Assembly (NCBI GenBank): GCA_000017645.1
Contig: CP000781.1
Span: 1,268,001-1,332,000, forward strand
Reading direction: 5' to 3'
Origin: Xanthobacter autotrophicus Py2
GTDB taxonomy: Bacteria; Pseudomonadota; Alphaproteobacteria; Rhizobiales; Xanthobacteraceae
Length of the DNA: 64,000 nucleotides
Shown here piece after piece: positions 8,001 through 17,465 of this stretch; position 1 is the stretch's first letter; every line of letters starts with the position of its first letter. Made by a program: the position numbers and the translations under genes. The notes below the pieces were generated by a model. It ran no database searches and was not told where the DNA came from. It saw only the letters and a list, made by a program, of their open reading frames with translations.

Positions 8001-8247
8001 CCTTGACGATGGTTTCCAGCGGCTCGGTCACGAGCTTCACCGCGTCTTCCGCCTTCAGGCCCTGGGCCGAGACGGAGATGTCCACCATCGGCACGGAGAT
8101 CTGCGGCTCCTCCTCGCGCGGCAGGGTGATGAGCGCGATGAGGCCGAAGGCGAAGGCGGCGATGAGCAGCAGCGGCGTCAGCGGCGAGGTGATGAAGGCG
8201 CGCGTCAGCACGCCGGCGAGGCCGAGGGAGGAGGTCTTGCTGGTCAT
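5029..8247 (-). CDS. RND efflux transporter permease subunit
   Basis: Inner-membrane proton-driven pump of the resistance-nodulation-division superfamily, 1072 residues, the usual length. The first membrane helix (about 18-40) is followed by LPREEEPQISVPMVDISVSA, a typical RND entrance segment. Twelve membrane helices surround two large periplasmic loops, and the TM4 acidic box is seen in [16 protein letters not shown], whose Asp pair is the proton relay. The start at 8247 follows the membrane-fusion gene stop by one base. No outer-membrane channel gene is adjacent, so a TolC-type protein must come from elsewhere. The substrate is unknown; the linked SqrR-type regulator and DUF2892 gene suggest a role under sulfide stress. 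Confidence 0.9.
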   Translation of the reverse strand: MTSKTSSLGLAGVLTRAFITSPLTPLLLIAAFAFGLIALITLPREEEPQISVPMVDISVSAQGLKAEDAVKLVTEPLETIVKAIDGVEHVYSTTQDDGVIVTARFLTGTSPDAAILRVHEKVRANLDRIPVGITEPLIVGRSIDDVAILVLTLTPKPEAAERWNANALTRVARELQADIAKLPDIGLTYMVGEQPEQIRVAPDPERLSLYGITLAQLAGKLEGANRTFNTGTVREAASQRTLVAGQTLQTPAEIGNILVTARDGRPVYVRDVAQVTLATDTAETRVFHVAKTADGLARRPAVSLAIAKRPGTNAVVIADAVLRQIESAHGGMLPADVEVQVTRNYGESANEKANELLLHLGLATVSIVVLVGFAIGRREALVVAVVIPTTILLTLFAARLMGYTLNRVSLFALIFSIGILVDDAIVVIENIARHWAMKDGRTRAQAAIDAVAEVGNPTIVATLTVVAALLPMLFVSGMMGPYMSPIPANASAAMVFSFFVAVVLTPWLMLKLAGRDTGTPVHAEAADGGRLGRFYRRVAAPILASRARSGAFLAVVGVATLASLSLFYTHGVTVKLLPFDDKTELAVILDLPADTSVETTNRTLQDMVTALADLPEAVAFQTHAGTAAPFNFNGLVRHYGLRSAPRQGDIEITLQPKGARSRASHTIALDVRRRLKAIPLPAGSALKVVEPPPGPPVLATLLAEIYGPDPDTRRAVARKVRAAFESVPYIVDVDDSFGTPGERVRLAIDQDNLEFYKVEQADVYDAIRSVFTGATLGYSHRGGGRAPIPIRLALPKGEQAVDPRTLSTPVPANALPGGRGVVELGDVVRVVREPASFPIFRHNGRAAEMVSADLAGAYEAPVYGMLAVSKALAAADFGDLPKPEITLHGQPTDESRPTLLWDGEWEVTYVTFRDMGAAFGVAILGIYILVVAQFGSFKLPLVILTPIPLTFIGIMAGHWLFGAPFSATSMIGFIALAGIIVRNSILLVDFIRHARAPGRPLKDVLLEAGAIRFKPILLTALAAMIGAAVILTDPIFQGLALSLLFGLASSTALTVLVIPAIYVVLRGERQAA

Positions 8248-8248
8248 G

Positions 8249-9265
8249 TCAGTGCCCCGGCGCCTGGATCTTGTCGCCGTCGGCAAGGCCGGTGAGCACC
8301 TCCACCCGCTCCCCGGCAGCGTCGGTGAGGCGGGCGCCCAGCACCACGGGCACATCGAGCGCCCCGCGCGGCGTGGCAACGCGCACATAGTCGATGCCGT
8401 GGCGGGTCGAGACCAAGGCAGGAGGGATGGCGAGCACGGCGCGGCGGCCGATCTCCACCCACACCAAAGTGCGCTCGTTGACGAAATAGTCGCCGAGGCC
8501 GTCCACCTCCACGTCGGCCATGACGCGGCCGGCGGTGATCTCCGGATAGACCTTCACCACCCGGCCAAGGCGGGCGGTGGCCGGCGTCCCGGCCGTATCC
8601 TGCGTGATGCCGCGCCGGCCGATGCGGACCGTGCCGCCCTCGCGGATGTCGGCGGCGTGGCGCTCGGGCAGGCTGAGGCGCAGGTAATAGGGGCCGGAGG
8701 CGATGCGGGCGATCTCGTCGCCGGCCAGCACCACGCTGCCCGGCGTCACCGGAACGGTGAGGACGCGTCCGTCCGCCGGGGCCAGCACGGCGCCCTCACG
8801 GGCACGCTGGAGCACCACGGCGCGGTCGGCCTCGGCGGCGGTGACCTGGTTGGTGGCCACGTCGAACTGGGTCTTGCCGGTGTCGAGCCGGCTCTGGCTG
8901 GCGACGCCCTTGGCCACCAGCTGCTGGGTGCGGTCCAGCTCGACGCGGGCGTTCTCGAGCTGGGACCGCAGCTCCTTGATCTTGGCGTCCGCGGCATTGA
9001 GGGTGAGGGCGAGCTTGTCGTCCACCACCAGGGCGATCTCGTCGCCCTCCTTCACCTGGCTGCCCTCGGTGACCGACACCGTTCTGAGGGTGCCGCCGAT
9101 GCGGGCGCGGGCGGGCACCACGGTGCGGCTCTCCACCTCGCCGAACACGGCTTTCAGTTCCGGCACCTGTTCCAGGCGCACGGTGAAATCCTCCGCCGCA
9201 GCGGCGGAGGCGGCGAGGGGAGCGGCAACGAGCGCGGCGAGGACCGCGAGGGAGGGCAGGTGCAT
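8249..9265 (-). CDS. RND efflux periplasmic adaptor (membrane fusion protein)
   Basis: 338 residues with an N-terminal signal sequence (MHLPSLAVLAALVAAPLAASAAAAE). A barrel-sandwich (lipoyl-like) half-motif, TVSVTEGSQVKEGDEIALV, precedes a coiled-coil hairpin (about 90-160, KIKELRSQLENARVELDRTQQLVAKG). The second half of the sandwich, GAVLAPADGRVLTVPVTPGS, and the beta-barrel domain follow. It joins the inner-membrane pump to an outer-membrane channel. The gene ends one base before the permease start, so the two are co-transcribed and probably coupled. Confidence 0.88.
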   Translation of the reverse strand: MHLPSLAVLAALVAAPLAASAAAAEDFTVRLEQVPELKAVFGEVESRTVVPARARIGGTLRTVSVTEGSQVKEGDEIALVVDDKLALTLNAADAKIKELRSQLENARVELDRTQQLVAKGVASQSRLDTGKTQFDVATNQVTAAEADRAVVLQRAREGAVLAPADGRVLTVPVTPGSVVLAGDEIARIASGPYYLRLSLPERHAADIREGGTVRIGRRGITQDTAGTPATARLGRVVKVYPEITAGRVMADVEVDGLGDYFVNERTLVWVEIGRRAVLAIPPALVSTRHGIDYVRVATPRGALDVPVVLGARLTDAAGERVEVLTGLADGDKIQAPGH

Positions 9266-9304
9266 CTTAAGGTCTCTTCAGCCCGGCCGGCGCCGGGCGC
9301 GGGC

Positions 9305-9508
9305 TCAGGAGAAGGCGACGCCGGGCTTCAGGCCCAGCTTCTTCAGCACCATGGCGGCCGGGCAGAAGCCGGTGATGGACGCCTGCATCAGGTTCGCGCC
9401 CACGAAGGCGGTGAGCCAGAACCAGTACGGTGACACGAAAAGGCCGAGGCCGAGGGAGGCCAGGACCATAAACCCGGCAAACAGCATGACGGCGCGATCA
9501 ACCGACAT
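9305..9508 (-). CDS. DUF2892 (YgaP-like) small membrane protein
   Basis: 67 residues from ATG 9508, beginning MSVDRAVMLFAGFMVLASLG. Two membrane helices are evident, with the family signature NLMQASITGFCPAAMVLKKLG including the single Cys. DUF2892 is also the membrane part of YgaP-type rhodaneses, and it often travels with persulfide-responsive ArsR regulators. It is the first gene of the efflux operon and is divergent from such a regulator. Its direct function is unknown; membrane anchoring or sulfur-species handling is inference. Confidence 0.85.
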   Translation of the reverse strand: MSVDRAVMLFAGFMVLASLGLGLFVSPYWFWLTAFVGANLMQASITGFCPAAMVLKKLGLKPGVAFS

Positions 9509-9583
9509 TATCTTGTTCCCTTGAAAACGCGCGAGCCCCGTGCCCGTGCGTGTTCGTTTGCACTTAACATTCAAACATTATAA

Positions 9584-9599
9584 ATTCAAGATCATGAAT
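9584..9599. promoter_or_regulatory. SqrR/BigR-type operator, ATTC-N8-GAAT
   Basis: ATTCAAGATCATGAAT is an exact ATTC-N8-GAAT inverted repeat, extended to ATTCA-N6-TGAAT. As I recall, this is the recognition pattern of the persulfide-responsive repressor SqrR. It overlaps the first ATG of the arsR-type gene (9594) and lies in the divergent promoter gap. A wider inverted repeat, AACATTCA (9566-9573) with TGAATGTT (9595-9602), encloses it. Confidence 0.65.
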
Positions 9600-9905
9600 G
9601 TTGTTGATATGATGCCCGCTTCGGAACGGGCGGCCGAGCTGATGCGCAGCCTCTCCCATCCCCAGCGCCTTCTGGTGCTGTGCTCCCTGGGCAGCGGGGA
9701 AAAGTCGGTGGGCCAATTGCGGGACGAACTGGGCATCGAGCAGGTGCCCATGTCGCAGCAGCTCATGCGCCTGCGGGCCGACGGGCTGGTGGAGGCGCGG
9801 CGCGAGGGCACGAGCGTGCACTACCGCATCGCCCGCGAGGAGGTGCTCCATATCATCGAGGCGCTGCACAGGGCCTTCTGCAGCAAGCCGGAGGGGCCGT
9901 GCTGA
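9594..9905 (+). CDS. ArsR-family regulator, SqrR/BigR persulfide-sensor type
   Basis: 103 residues from ATG 9594 (in-frame ATGs at 9609 and 9612 are alternatives). Winged helix with recognition segment IEQVPMSQQLMRLRADGLVEARREG. Two cysteines, Cys30 (LLVLCSLG) and Cys96 (HRAFCSK), sit where SqrR, BigR and YgaV hold the pair that forms a polysulfide bridge on exposure to persulfides; Cys103 is terminal. It lacks the metal-binding ELCVC motif of ArsR/SmtB. It is divergent from the DUF2892-adaptor-RND operon, and an ATTC-N8-GAAT operator lies at its start. It most likely represses the divergent operon until sulfane sulfur accumulates. Confidence 0.82.
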   Translation: MNVVDMMPASERAAELMRSLSHPQRLLVLCSLGSGEKSVGQLRDELGIEQVPMSQQLMRLRADGLVEARREGTSVHYRIAREEVLHIIEALHRAFCSKPEGPC

Positions 9906-9917
9906 GCGGTGTGAGGC

Positions 9918-10577
9918 TTAACCCTCTCTGGGGCGCCAGACGCTGGTGCGCTTGATCTCCATGTCCTCCAGCTCCCGGGTCACCGGCACGCTGTATTCGG
10001 CGAGATGCTCCAGCCGGTCCTTCGGCAAATAGGTGCGGCCGGGATCGCCGATGAGCACGGTGGCGCCGCGCGCGCTGAGGGCCAGCAGCCAGTCGAACAC
10101 CCGCGCGGAGAGGTCCTTCTCATAGGCGATATCGCCGGCGAGCACGGTATCCCAGCCTTCGTCCGTGCCGATGAGGTCCTGCTCAGCGGCGGTGAGCACC
10201 ACGCCGTTGGCCTGCCCGTTGAGACCGATGGCGGCGCGGGCGAACGGGTCGATGTCGGCGCAGGTGACGGCCGCCGCCCCCGCCTTCATGGCGGCGATGC
10301 CCACGAGGCCGGAGCCGGAGGCGAAATCCAGCACGGTCCGGCCCGCCACCGCTTCGGGATGGTCGAGCACGTGGCGGGCCAGCGCCTGCCCGCCGGCCCA
10401 GGCGAAGGCCCAGAACGGCGGCGGCAGGCCCATCTCGCCCAGTTCCTCCTCGGTGCGCTGCCAGAGGGGCACGGCCTCGTCGGCCACATGGAGCGAGATT
10501 TCCGGCACCAGCGGCACCGGGTTGAGGCGGGTTTCGGCGCGGATGAAGGCGAGCGGGTCGGCGATGGGCGCTCTCAC
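9918..10577 (-). CDS. Class I SAM-dependent methyltransferase (ETFB lysine / PrmA-like)
   Basis: 219 residues from GTG 10577, whose start overlaps the TGA of the upstream EVE gene as GTGA. The SAM-binding motif VLDFASGSGLVGIAAMKAGA is followed by acidic loop CADIDPFA. The segment PLWQRTEEELGEMGLPPPFWAFAWAGGQALARHVLD resembles the ETF-beta lysine methyltransferase and L11 methyltransferase group, also annotated as nicotinamide N-methylase-like. The substrate cannot be set from sequence; methylation of a protein lysine is likely from the family. It runs convergently with the ArsR gene, 12 bases away. Confidence 0.78.
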   Translation of the reverse strand: MRAPIADPLAFIRAETRLNPVPLVPEISLHVADEAVPLWQRTEEELGEMGLPPPFWAFAWAGGQALARHVLDHPEAVAGRTVLDFASGSGLVGIAAMKAGAAAVTCADIDPFARAAIGLNGQANGVVLTAAEQDLIGTDEGWDTVLAGDIAYEKDLSARVFDWLLALSARGATVLIGDPGRTYLPKDRLEHLAEYSVPVTRELEDMEIKRTSVWRPREG

Positions 10578-10987
10578 ACCCCGCCCATCCCGCAGACGAT
10601 GTCCCATTCCTCGTCGCTCACCGGCTGCACCGACAGGCGGGAGAACTTGATGAGCGCCATCTCCTGAAGCCTAGGCTCGGCCTTGACGGCGGCGAGCGTC
10701 ACCGGGGTCTTCAGCGGCTTCACCGCCTTGATGTCCACCATGAAGAATTTGCCGGAGGGGTCGGAGGGGTCGGGATAGGCCTCCTTGATGACCTCCACGA
10801 TGCCGACGATCTCCTTGCCCTCGTTGGAATGGTAGAAGAAGCCCCGGTCGCCCTTCTTCATGGCCAGCAGCTGCTGCTTGGCGAGGTGGTTGCGCACCCC
10901 GTCCCAGTGGGTGCCCTTGGCGCCGGCCTTTACCTGCATGTCCCACGACCATTTGAAGGGTTCGGACTTATAGAGCCAATGGGCCAT
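10574..10987 (-). CDS. EVE domain-containing protein
   Basis: 137 residues from ATG 10987, starting MAHWLYKSEPFKWSWD. The EVE fold (PUA-like) is recognised by W-LYKSEP at the N-terminus, GVRNHLAKQQLLAMKKGDRGFFYHS in the middle and the GIVEVIKEAYPD strand. EVE proteins bind modified bases in nucleic acids, such as modified cytosines, but the cellular role in alphaproteobacteria is unclear. It is coupled to the downstream methyltransferase by a 4-base overlap. The longer frame to 11065 has no extra homology-like content. Confidence 0.85.
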   Translation of the reverse strand: MAHWLYKSEPFKWSWDMQVKAGAKGTHWDGVRNHLAKQQLLAMKKGDRGFFYHSNEGKEIVGIVEVIKEAYPDPSDPSGKFFMVDIKAVKPLKTPVTLAAVKAEPRLQEMALIKFSRLSVQPVSDEEWDIVCGMGGV

Positions 10988-11169
10988 GGCAAAGCTCGTG
11001 TTTCGCAATGATGGTGCGGGTTTGCCTCTTCCCTCCCGGCTTGGCAAGTGTGTTGGCAAGTGCATTGGCAGGCTTGCGGGCCGGTGCCGGGCAATCTTGC
11101 CTCGGCGGGGCGAAGCCTTAATGTCCCGCGCGGCGGCGCGGACGGGCCGTCGCTGTGAAGGAAAACATC

Positions 11170-11469
11170 ATGGTCTATGAGATCGCCACGCTGGACATCA
11201 AGGAAGGCTCGGAAGCCGCCTTCGAGGCCGGAGTGAAGGAAGCTGCCCCCTTCTTCCAGAAGTCGCGCGGCTGCCGCGGCCTGTCGCTGCAGCGCTCGGT
11301 GGAATCGCCCAGCCGCTATTATCTCGTGGTGACCTGGGACACGGTGGAAGACCACATGGTCCACTTCCGCAACTCGCCCGAGTTCCAGGAATGGCGCCGC
11401 CTCGCCAGCCCCCATTTCGCCAACCCGCCGTCGGTGGAGCACACCAGCGTGGTCGGCACCTTCTTCTAA
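11170..11469 (+). CDS. Antibiotic biosynthesis monooxygenase (ABM)-fold protein
   Basis: 99 residues from ATG 11170, beginning MVYEIATLDIKEGSEAAFEAG. The small ferredoxin-like alpha+beta fold of the ABM family shows in the strand-helix-strand order and the pattern SRGCRGLSLQRSVESPSRYYLVVTWDTVEDHMVHFRNSPEFQEW. Family members include cofactor-free monooxygenases and haem-degrading enzymes, but many have no known activity, and no haem-binding motif is obvious. A very strong terminator follows seven bases after the stop. It is a monocistronic unit. Function beyond the fold is not assignable. Confidence 0.8.
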   Translation: MVYEIATLDIKEGSEAAFEAGVKEAAPFFQKSRGCRGLSLQRSVESPSRYYLVVTWDTVEDHMVHFRNSPEFQEWRRLASPHFANPPSVEHTSVVGTFF

Positions 11470-11475
11470 GATGCC

Positions 11476-11513
11476 GGAGAGCCCGCACCGCGCCGGTGCG
11501 GGCTCTCCCCTTT
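11476..11513 (+). terminator. Strong intrinsic terminator after the ABM-fold gene
   Basis: A perfect 15-bp stem, 11476-11490 with 11494-11508 (arms starting GGAGAGCCCG), and a 3-base loop CGC, followed by CCTTT. It begins seven bases after the stop. Confidence 0.85.
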
Positions 11514-11675
11514 CGTGACGGTCCCGCAACCCCCCAAGCGTCCTACGCAGTTTCCCTATGTTGATCGTTATATCCAACGAAACATAGCTTGTTCCATCTC
11601 AATGCGCCGGCTTCCCATCTTGGGGAGCGTGGCGCGGCGCCCGTTGCGGGTGGATGGCATTTTTGGAGGCTTGCC

Positions 11676-12437
11676 GTGGCGATCGCTTCTGAGGGGCAGG
11701 CGGAGGATGGGCGCGAAGAGGCCGGGCCGGCCCTGTTTTTCCGCGCCCAGCACGAAGCCTTCGGCACCACGCTCGCTGCCAACAAGGGCGCGCCAAATCT
11801 GCTCGACCGCATCTGGATGCAGGCCTTTTCCAGCTACGAGCACAATGTGGCGGAGCAGACCCGGGACCTGCCGCCGCTGGCCTGCCGCAAGGGGTGCGGC
11901 ACCTGCTGCCGGATCCAGGTGGTGGCCACCGCGCCCGAGGTGCTGATGGTGGCGCGCTACGTGCGGGCCATGGCGGACGGCTTCCGCAAGGTGGGCATCG
12001 ATCTGCCCGCGCGCCTCGCCGCCGCCGCCGCCATCGCGCCGGAGGCCGCCGGCACCATGGCGCTGGGGCGCGAATGCCCGTTTCTCGTGGAAGGCATCTG
12101 CGTGATCTATCCGGTGCGCCCGCTGGCGTGCCGGGGCCACGTCTCCTTCAACGAGGAGGCCTGCGTCGCCGCGCTGGAAGGGGAGGCCGACGAGGTTCCG
12201 GTCTCCGAATCCCATCGCACCGTGCGGGCGCTGGTGCAGGGCGCGCTGCAATCGGCGCTGCGCGACACCGGCCACCCGTGGGCGCTCTATGATCTGGTGG
12301 CGGCGCTGCGGATCGCCCTGGAGCGGCCTGATGCAGAGGCGGCCTTCGCCGCCGGCACGGACGTGTTCGAGCCCGCCATGATCGACCATGTGAGCCGCGA
12401 GGAGATGGCGCGCACCTTCGACCGGCTGAAGGTGTGA
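11676..12437 (+). CDS. YkgJ-family cysteine cluster protein (zinc/iron-chelating domain)
   Basis: 253 residues from GTG 11676, which has a clear GGAGG six bases upstream, so this start is preferred over the frame opening at 11589. The cluster CRKGCGTCCRIQV is followed by ECPFLVEGICVIYPVRPLACRGH, giving the Cys-x3-Cys-x2-CC and Cys-x7-Cys-x8-Cys pattern of the UPF0153/YkgJ family. These residues probably bind zinc or an iron-sulfur cluster. The biochemical role is unknown. It is convergent with cmk, only four bases apart. Confidence 0.85.
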   Translation: MAIASEGQAEDGREEAGPALFFRAQHEAFGTTLAANKGAPNLLDRIWMQAFSSYEHNVAEQTRDLPPLACRKGCGTCCRIQVVATAPEVLMVARYVRAMADGFRKVGIDLPARLAAAAAIAPEAAGTMALGRECPFLVEGICVIYPVRPLACRGHVSFNEEACVAALEGEADEVPVSESHRTVRALVQGALQSALRDTGHPWALYDLVAALRIALERPDAEAAFAAGTDVFEPAMIDHVSREEMARTFDRLKV

Positions 12438-12441
12438 TGCT

Positions 12442-13077
12442 TCACCGCCCGGCCCGTCGCGCCTCCACGATGGCGAGGGCTGCCGCGAACGCCTGGGCGA
12501 TATCCAGCGCCGAGGTATCGAGCAGAACCGCGTCGTCCGCCTGCACCAGCGGGGCTGCGGCGCGGGCCGAATCACGCTCGTCGCGCTTGCGGATGTCTGC
12601 CAGAACCGTCTCGTAGGCCACGTCCTCGCCCCGCCCGATCAATTCGCGGTGGCGCCGCTCGGCGCGCACCTCCGGCGAGGCGGTGACGAACAGCTTGGCC
12701 TGTGCCTTTGGACAAATGACGGTGCCGATGTCCCGCCCGTCCAGTACCGCACCGCCGGGCTGGGCGGCGAATCGGTGCTGGAGATCCAGCAGCGCGGCGC
12801 GCACGCCGCCGCGCGCCGCCACCACCGAAGCCGCCTCGCCCAGCTCCGCCGTGCGCAGGGCCTCGGGATCGAGCGTGGCCACGTCCAGCGTCCGCGCCGC
12901 CTCCACCGAGGCCGCTTCGTCCTGAAGCTGCCCCTGCGCCAGCACGATGGCGCCCACGGCCCGGTAGAGCAGGCCGGTGTCGAGGTGGGGCAGGCCGTAA
13001 TAAGCGGCGAGCCGGCGGGCCAGCGTGCCCTTGCCGGAGGCCGCCGGCCCGTCGATGGCGATGACCACGGCTGTCAC
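12442..13077 (-). CDS. cmk: Cytidylate kinase
   Basis: Phosphorylates CMP and dCMP to the diphosphates. 211 residues from GTG 13077. The P-loop [27 protein letters not shown] (nucleotide-binding), and [14 protein letters not shown][A]K with the following [11 protein letters not shown] are characteristic of bacterial CMP kinase. It follows aroA by one base in the same direction, an arrangement frequent in alphaproteobacteria, so the two are likely co-transcribed. Confidence 0.95.
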   Translation of the reverse strand: MTAVVIAIDGPAASGKGTLARRLAAYYGLPHLDTGLLYRAVGAIVLAQGQLQDEAASVEAARTLDVATLDPEALRTAELGEAASVVAARGGVRAALLDLQHRFAAQPGGAVLDGRDIGTVICPKAQAKLFVTASPEVRAERRHRELIGRGEDVAYETVLADIRKRDERDSARAAAPLVQADDAVLLDTSALDIAQAFAAALAIVEARRAGR

Positions 13078-13078
13078 T

Positions 13079-14575
<1,497 letters not shown>

Positions 14576-14696
14576 CTAGCACAGGGCGCGGCGAGGCGTC
14601 ACCGCCCCGCGCCCGGCTGATGATCGGGCCTTGACAGGGGATACGTCTGGCGCCAATGGAGCACGCTCCTGTTTAGCCCTTCCGAGGATCTTTGCC

Positions 14697-15089
14697 GTGG
14701 CGAAAGCTGAACTCGGCACGAAGCGCATCTGTCCTGTTACGGGGCGCAAGTTCTACGACCTGAATAAGGACCCCGTCGTGTCGCCGTTCACGGGGGAGTC
14801 CTATCCGCGATCCTATTTCGAGCCCGCCGTCCGCGGCTCGAGCCGAGCCGAGCCGCGTGGTGCGGTCGAGGAGGTTGAAGCCGAGGACACCGAGGCCGAG
14901 GTCATCAGCCTCGAGGAAGCGGATGAGGAAGCCTCCGCTCCCGCCAAGGTGGTCGTGGGCGACGATGTGGACGTGGACGACGACATCGAGGCCGGTGACG
15001 ACGACACCTTCCTCGAAGAAGATGAAGATGATGGGGACGACGTCTCCGATCTCATCGGTGAGGGCCTCGAGGACGACGAAGAGGCTTGA
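14697..15089 (+). CDS. TIGR02300 family protein with acidic tail
   Basis: 130 residues from GTG 14697, chosen because GAGG lies nine bases upstream and the conserved block begins here (VAKAELGTKRICPVTG). The N-terminal 45 residues carry CPVTGRKFYDLNKDPVVSPFTG, the family hallmark with a rubredoxin-like single Cys region. The rest is extremely rich in Asp and Glu. The family is restricted to alphaproteobacteria and has no known function. It precedes the tRNA-Ala pair. Confidence 0.88.
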   Translation: MAKAELGTKRICPVTGRKFYDLNKDPVVSPFTGESYPRSYFEPAVRGSSRAEPRGAVEEVEAEDTEAEVISLEEADEEASAPAKVVVGDDVDVDDDIEAGDDDTFLEEDEDDGDDVSDLIGEGLEDDEEA

Positions 15090-15239
15090 TACCCGACGCG
15101 GCCTGTGCTTAAAGGCCGCTCTCGCTCGGCGGACCTGGTTTCACGATCAAGGTTCACCAAGCATCCGCCGCGGATTTCCCGGCACGCAGATCCGGCGCTC
15201 CTCCCAACGGGGCGTCCTGCGCGCAGGCCGCGGTTCAGT

Positions 15240-15315
<76 letters not shown>

Positions 15316-15391
15316 AATTTCCCATAAGCGTGCGGCACGCGGCTCGGGTTTTCGCCCGGATCGTCCCGGACGCGACCACGCTTCCCCGCGT

Positions 15392-15467
<76 letters not shown>

Positions 15468-15956
15468 CTTCCCCCGCATATACCCTGCCCCGCATATGCG
15501 CTGACCGCACGCGCCGCCTCGACCGTCGAGGCCGGAATCCGGGCGTGATCTCGCGGACGCACAAGGCCAGAAGGGCGTGCGAATCGGCGCGATAGGGCGC
15601 GAATCACCACGCTCTGCCCGGCGACGCCGGTTCCTGCCCACATGGCGTATTCCGAGAGCGGCGAATCCCGCTCCATGCCGGAGCGGGGCGCGGCGGATTC
15701 GATCCCATTTGGATCAGTCTCCCAATTTGTTTCCCAGTTGTGCGTGCTAGATCCGTTCCATATCGATCCGGGTCACGCCGAGCCGTCTTCGGAAGCGCCG
15801 GGCGTACTAGTCGGGATCCCGTGTCAAGCCCTGACCGGCACGGGGTGGGCGGGTCGGGTGGTGGCCGCATGCGGTGCCATCCGGCCCGTTCCGGCTCTCG
15901 GAGCGAGGCGCTCCCATATCCGATGGTCCGCAGGCGCGGGCCGACGATGCCAGGTC
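15468..15956. other. 489-base gap with no supported gene
   Basis: Lies between tRNA-Ala copy 2 and the end of the MarR-type response regulator gene. Open frames here are short or antisense and lack protein features. CCCCGCATAT occurs twice close together near 15475-15500. Nothing else was recognised. Confidence 0.4.
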
Positions 15957-16757
15957 TCAATCCAGCCTTATGCCGAAGCGCTCGGCCTGCCGGCGCACGA
16001 AGGCCTCCATGCGCTCGCGCCCCAGATCGGTGAGGTGGACGATGATGCGCCGCCGGTCGCAAGCGTCGGGAACGCGGGTCACGAGCCCCGCCGCCTCCAG
16101 GTCGTCGATGCGGCGCAGGGCGGTGGTGGTGGGCGCGCCGGAGGCGATGCACAGGCTGGTGACCGAGATGGGCCGCTGGCTCGCTTCCGCTACCGCCAGA
16201 TCAAGCATCATCTCCCAGGCGGGGTCGGAAAACAGGCCCGCCTGGAAGAGCGAGTCGCGGTCGGCGCGGGCGGCGACCAATACGCGGAGATATTGGGCGC
16301 GCGGGGAAACGGGGCGGGCGATGTGGCCCGTCGCCGCCGCTTCGTCTCCGGAGCCGGCCTCGTCCTCCACCAGCGCGAAGGCGCGGGTGATGGCGTGGGC
16401 AACCTCCTCCGCGGCCAGCGGCTTCTGCAGAAAGTCCACCGCATGCAGCCGCAACGCCCCGACGGCACGGTCGAGGGAGGCGTGGCCGGTGATGACGATG
16501 GCGGCCATGGGATGCTTGCGCCGCCGTGTCGAGAGCTTCTGCAGCAGTTCGATGCCGTCGATGCGTGGCATTTCCAGGTCGGTGACGATGACCTGCAGGT
16601 CGTCATTGAGCCGGACCAGGTCGAGCGCCTCGACCGCGGTGCCGGCGGTCAGGGCGGCGATGCCCAGCATGCCGAGGCCCTCCTGCAACTCGATGAGCAC
16701 GTCGGGATCATCGTCCACCAGCAGAACACGCGGGGCTGTTTCGGTCCGCCCGTCCAT
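15957..16757 (-). CDS. Response regulator with receiver and MarR-type winged-helix output
   Basis: 266 residues from ATG 16757, preceded by a GGAGGAG ribosome-binding site. The receiver domain (about 10-125) has acidic pocket VDDDP, phosphoacceptor Asp60 (VIVTDLEMPRIDG) and Lys in FLQKPLA. The C-terminal third resembles a MarR-family winged helix: VTSLCIASGAPTTTALRRID, then DLEAAGLVTRVPDACDRRRIIVHLTDLGRE. Receiver-MarR fusions are uncommon. It is divergent from a receiver-only protein and a sensor kinase, so the three probably form one signalling module. Confidence 0.82.
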   Translation of the reverse strand: MDGRTETAPRVLLVDDDPDVLIELQEGLGMLGIAALTAGTAVEALDLVRLNDDLQVIVTDLEMPRIDGIELLQKLSTRRRKHPMAAIVITGHASLDRAVGALRLHAVDFLQKPLAAEEVAHAITRAFALVEDEAGSGDEAAATGHIARPVSPRAQYLRVLVAARADRDSLFQAGLFSDPAWEMMLDLAVAEASQRPISVTSLCIASGAPTTTALRRIDDLEAAGLVTRVPDACDRRRIIVHLTDLGRERMEAFVRRQAERFGIRLD

Positions 16758-17081
16758 CTTCTCCTCCAGCGATCCCCGTACGGCGATGGCCGAGTCCAGC
16801 CTGAAGGGCAAGCAGGCCGCTATCGCGGCGCCTGTTCTTTCGGCTTCTGGTTGAAGTGTGTCTCTAATTCAATCCAAAATGAAATCAATTCGCCTTGACG
16901 GTATCTTGGTCGTGCTGTGCAGTGCATTCCGGTCTCGCGGAGCTCAGGGCAGCGTTGTGATCAGATGGCATCGTAATGGGGCTGCAAGGTCTGCCTCGTT
17001 GCGTTGTTCATGCCCGTTCAGGTCGGTTCAACCTGATGATATCCGGCGCGGATGGCCGGAGTTGGTCTTGAGCGGTGTCGC
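16758..17081. other. 324-base divergent gap between the two response-regulator genes
   Basis: No gene. It holds an AT-rich patch (16858-16900) with the short inverted repeat TTCA-N8-TGAA at 16868-16883, a candidate promoter or operator region for both transcription units. Confidence 0.4.
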
Positions 17082-17465
17082 ATGGACCAGGTTCTTGTCA
17101 TCGATGACGAGCCCGAATACCTCGACGAACTGGTCGAGGCACTGGGTTTTCTCGGCCACGCCACCATTTCGGTGGGGCGGGGCGCCGAGGCCATCGATAC
17201 GCTCCGCCGCGACCCCGCCATCCGCGTCATCCTCACCGACATGCGCATGCCCGACATGGATGGCATCACGCTGATCAAGGCTGTTCAAGAGACCTTTCCC
17301 GGGCGCAAGATCGATTTCCTGATGATGACCGGCCACGCTGCCCCCGGCGATATCGCACAGGCGCTCGCGGCCGGCGTGGTGCGATGCTTTCGCAAGCCGC
17401 TGGCCTTCGAGGACCTGTGTGCGGCGCTGGTGGAACTGGATGGCGGCAAGGATGAAGGGGCCTGA
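17082..17465 (+). CDS. Single-domain response regulator
   Basis: 127 residues from ATG 17082, a receiver domain only. Acidic pocket VIDDEPE, phosphoacceptor Asp53 (VILTDMRMPDMDG), the switch Thr in MMTGHA and Lys in CFRKPLAF are present. It is clearly related to the receiver of the divergent MarR-type regulator. Without an output domain it likely acts as a phosphate shuttle or sink, or as a competitor in the module. The downstream kinase gene starts inside its last codons (14-base overlap), so the two are coupled. Confidence 0.88.
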   Translation: MDQVLVIDDEPEYLDELVEALGFLGHATISVGRGAEAIDTLRRDPAIRVILTDMRMPDMDGITLIKAVQETFPGRKIDFLMMTGHAAPGDIAQALAAGVVRCFRKPLAFEDLCAALVELDGGKDEGA

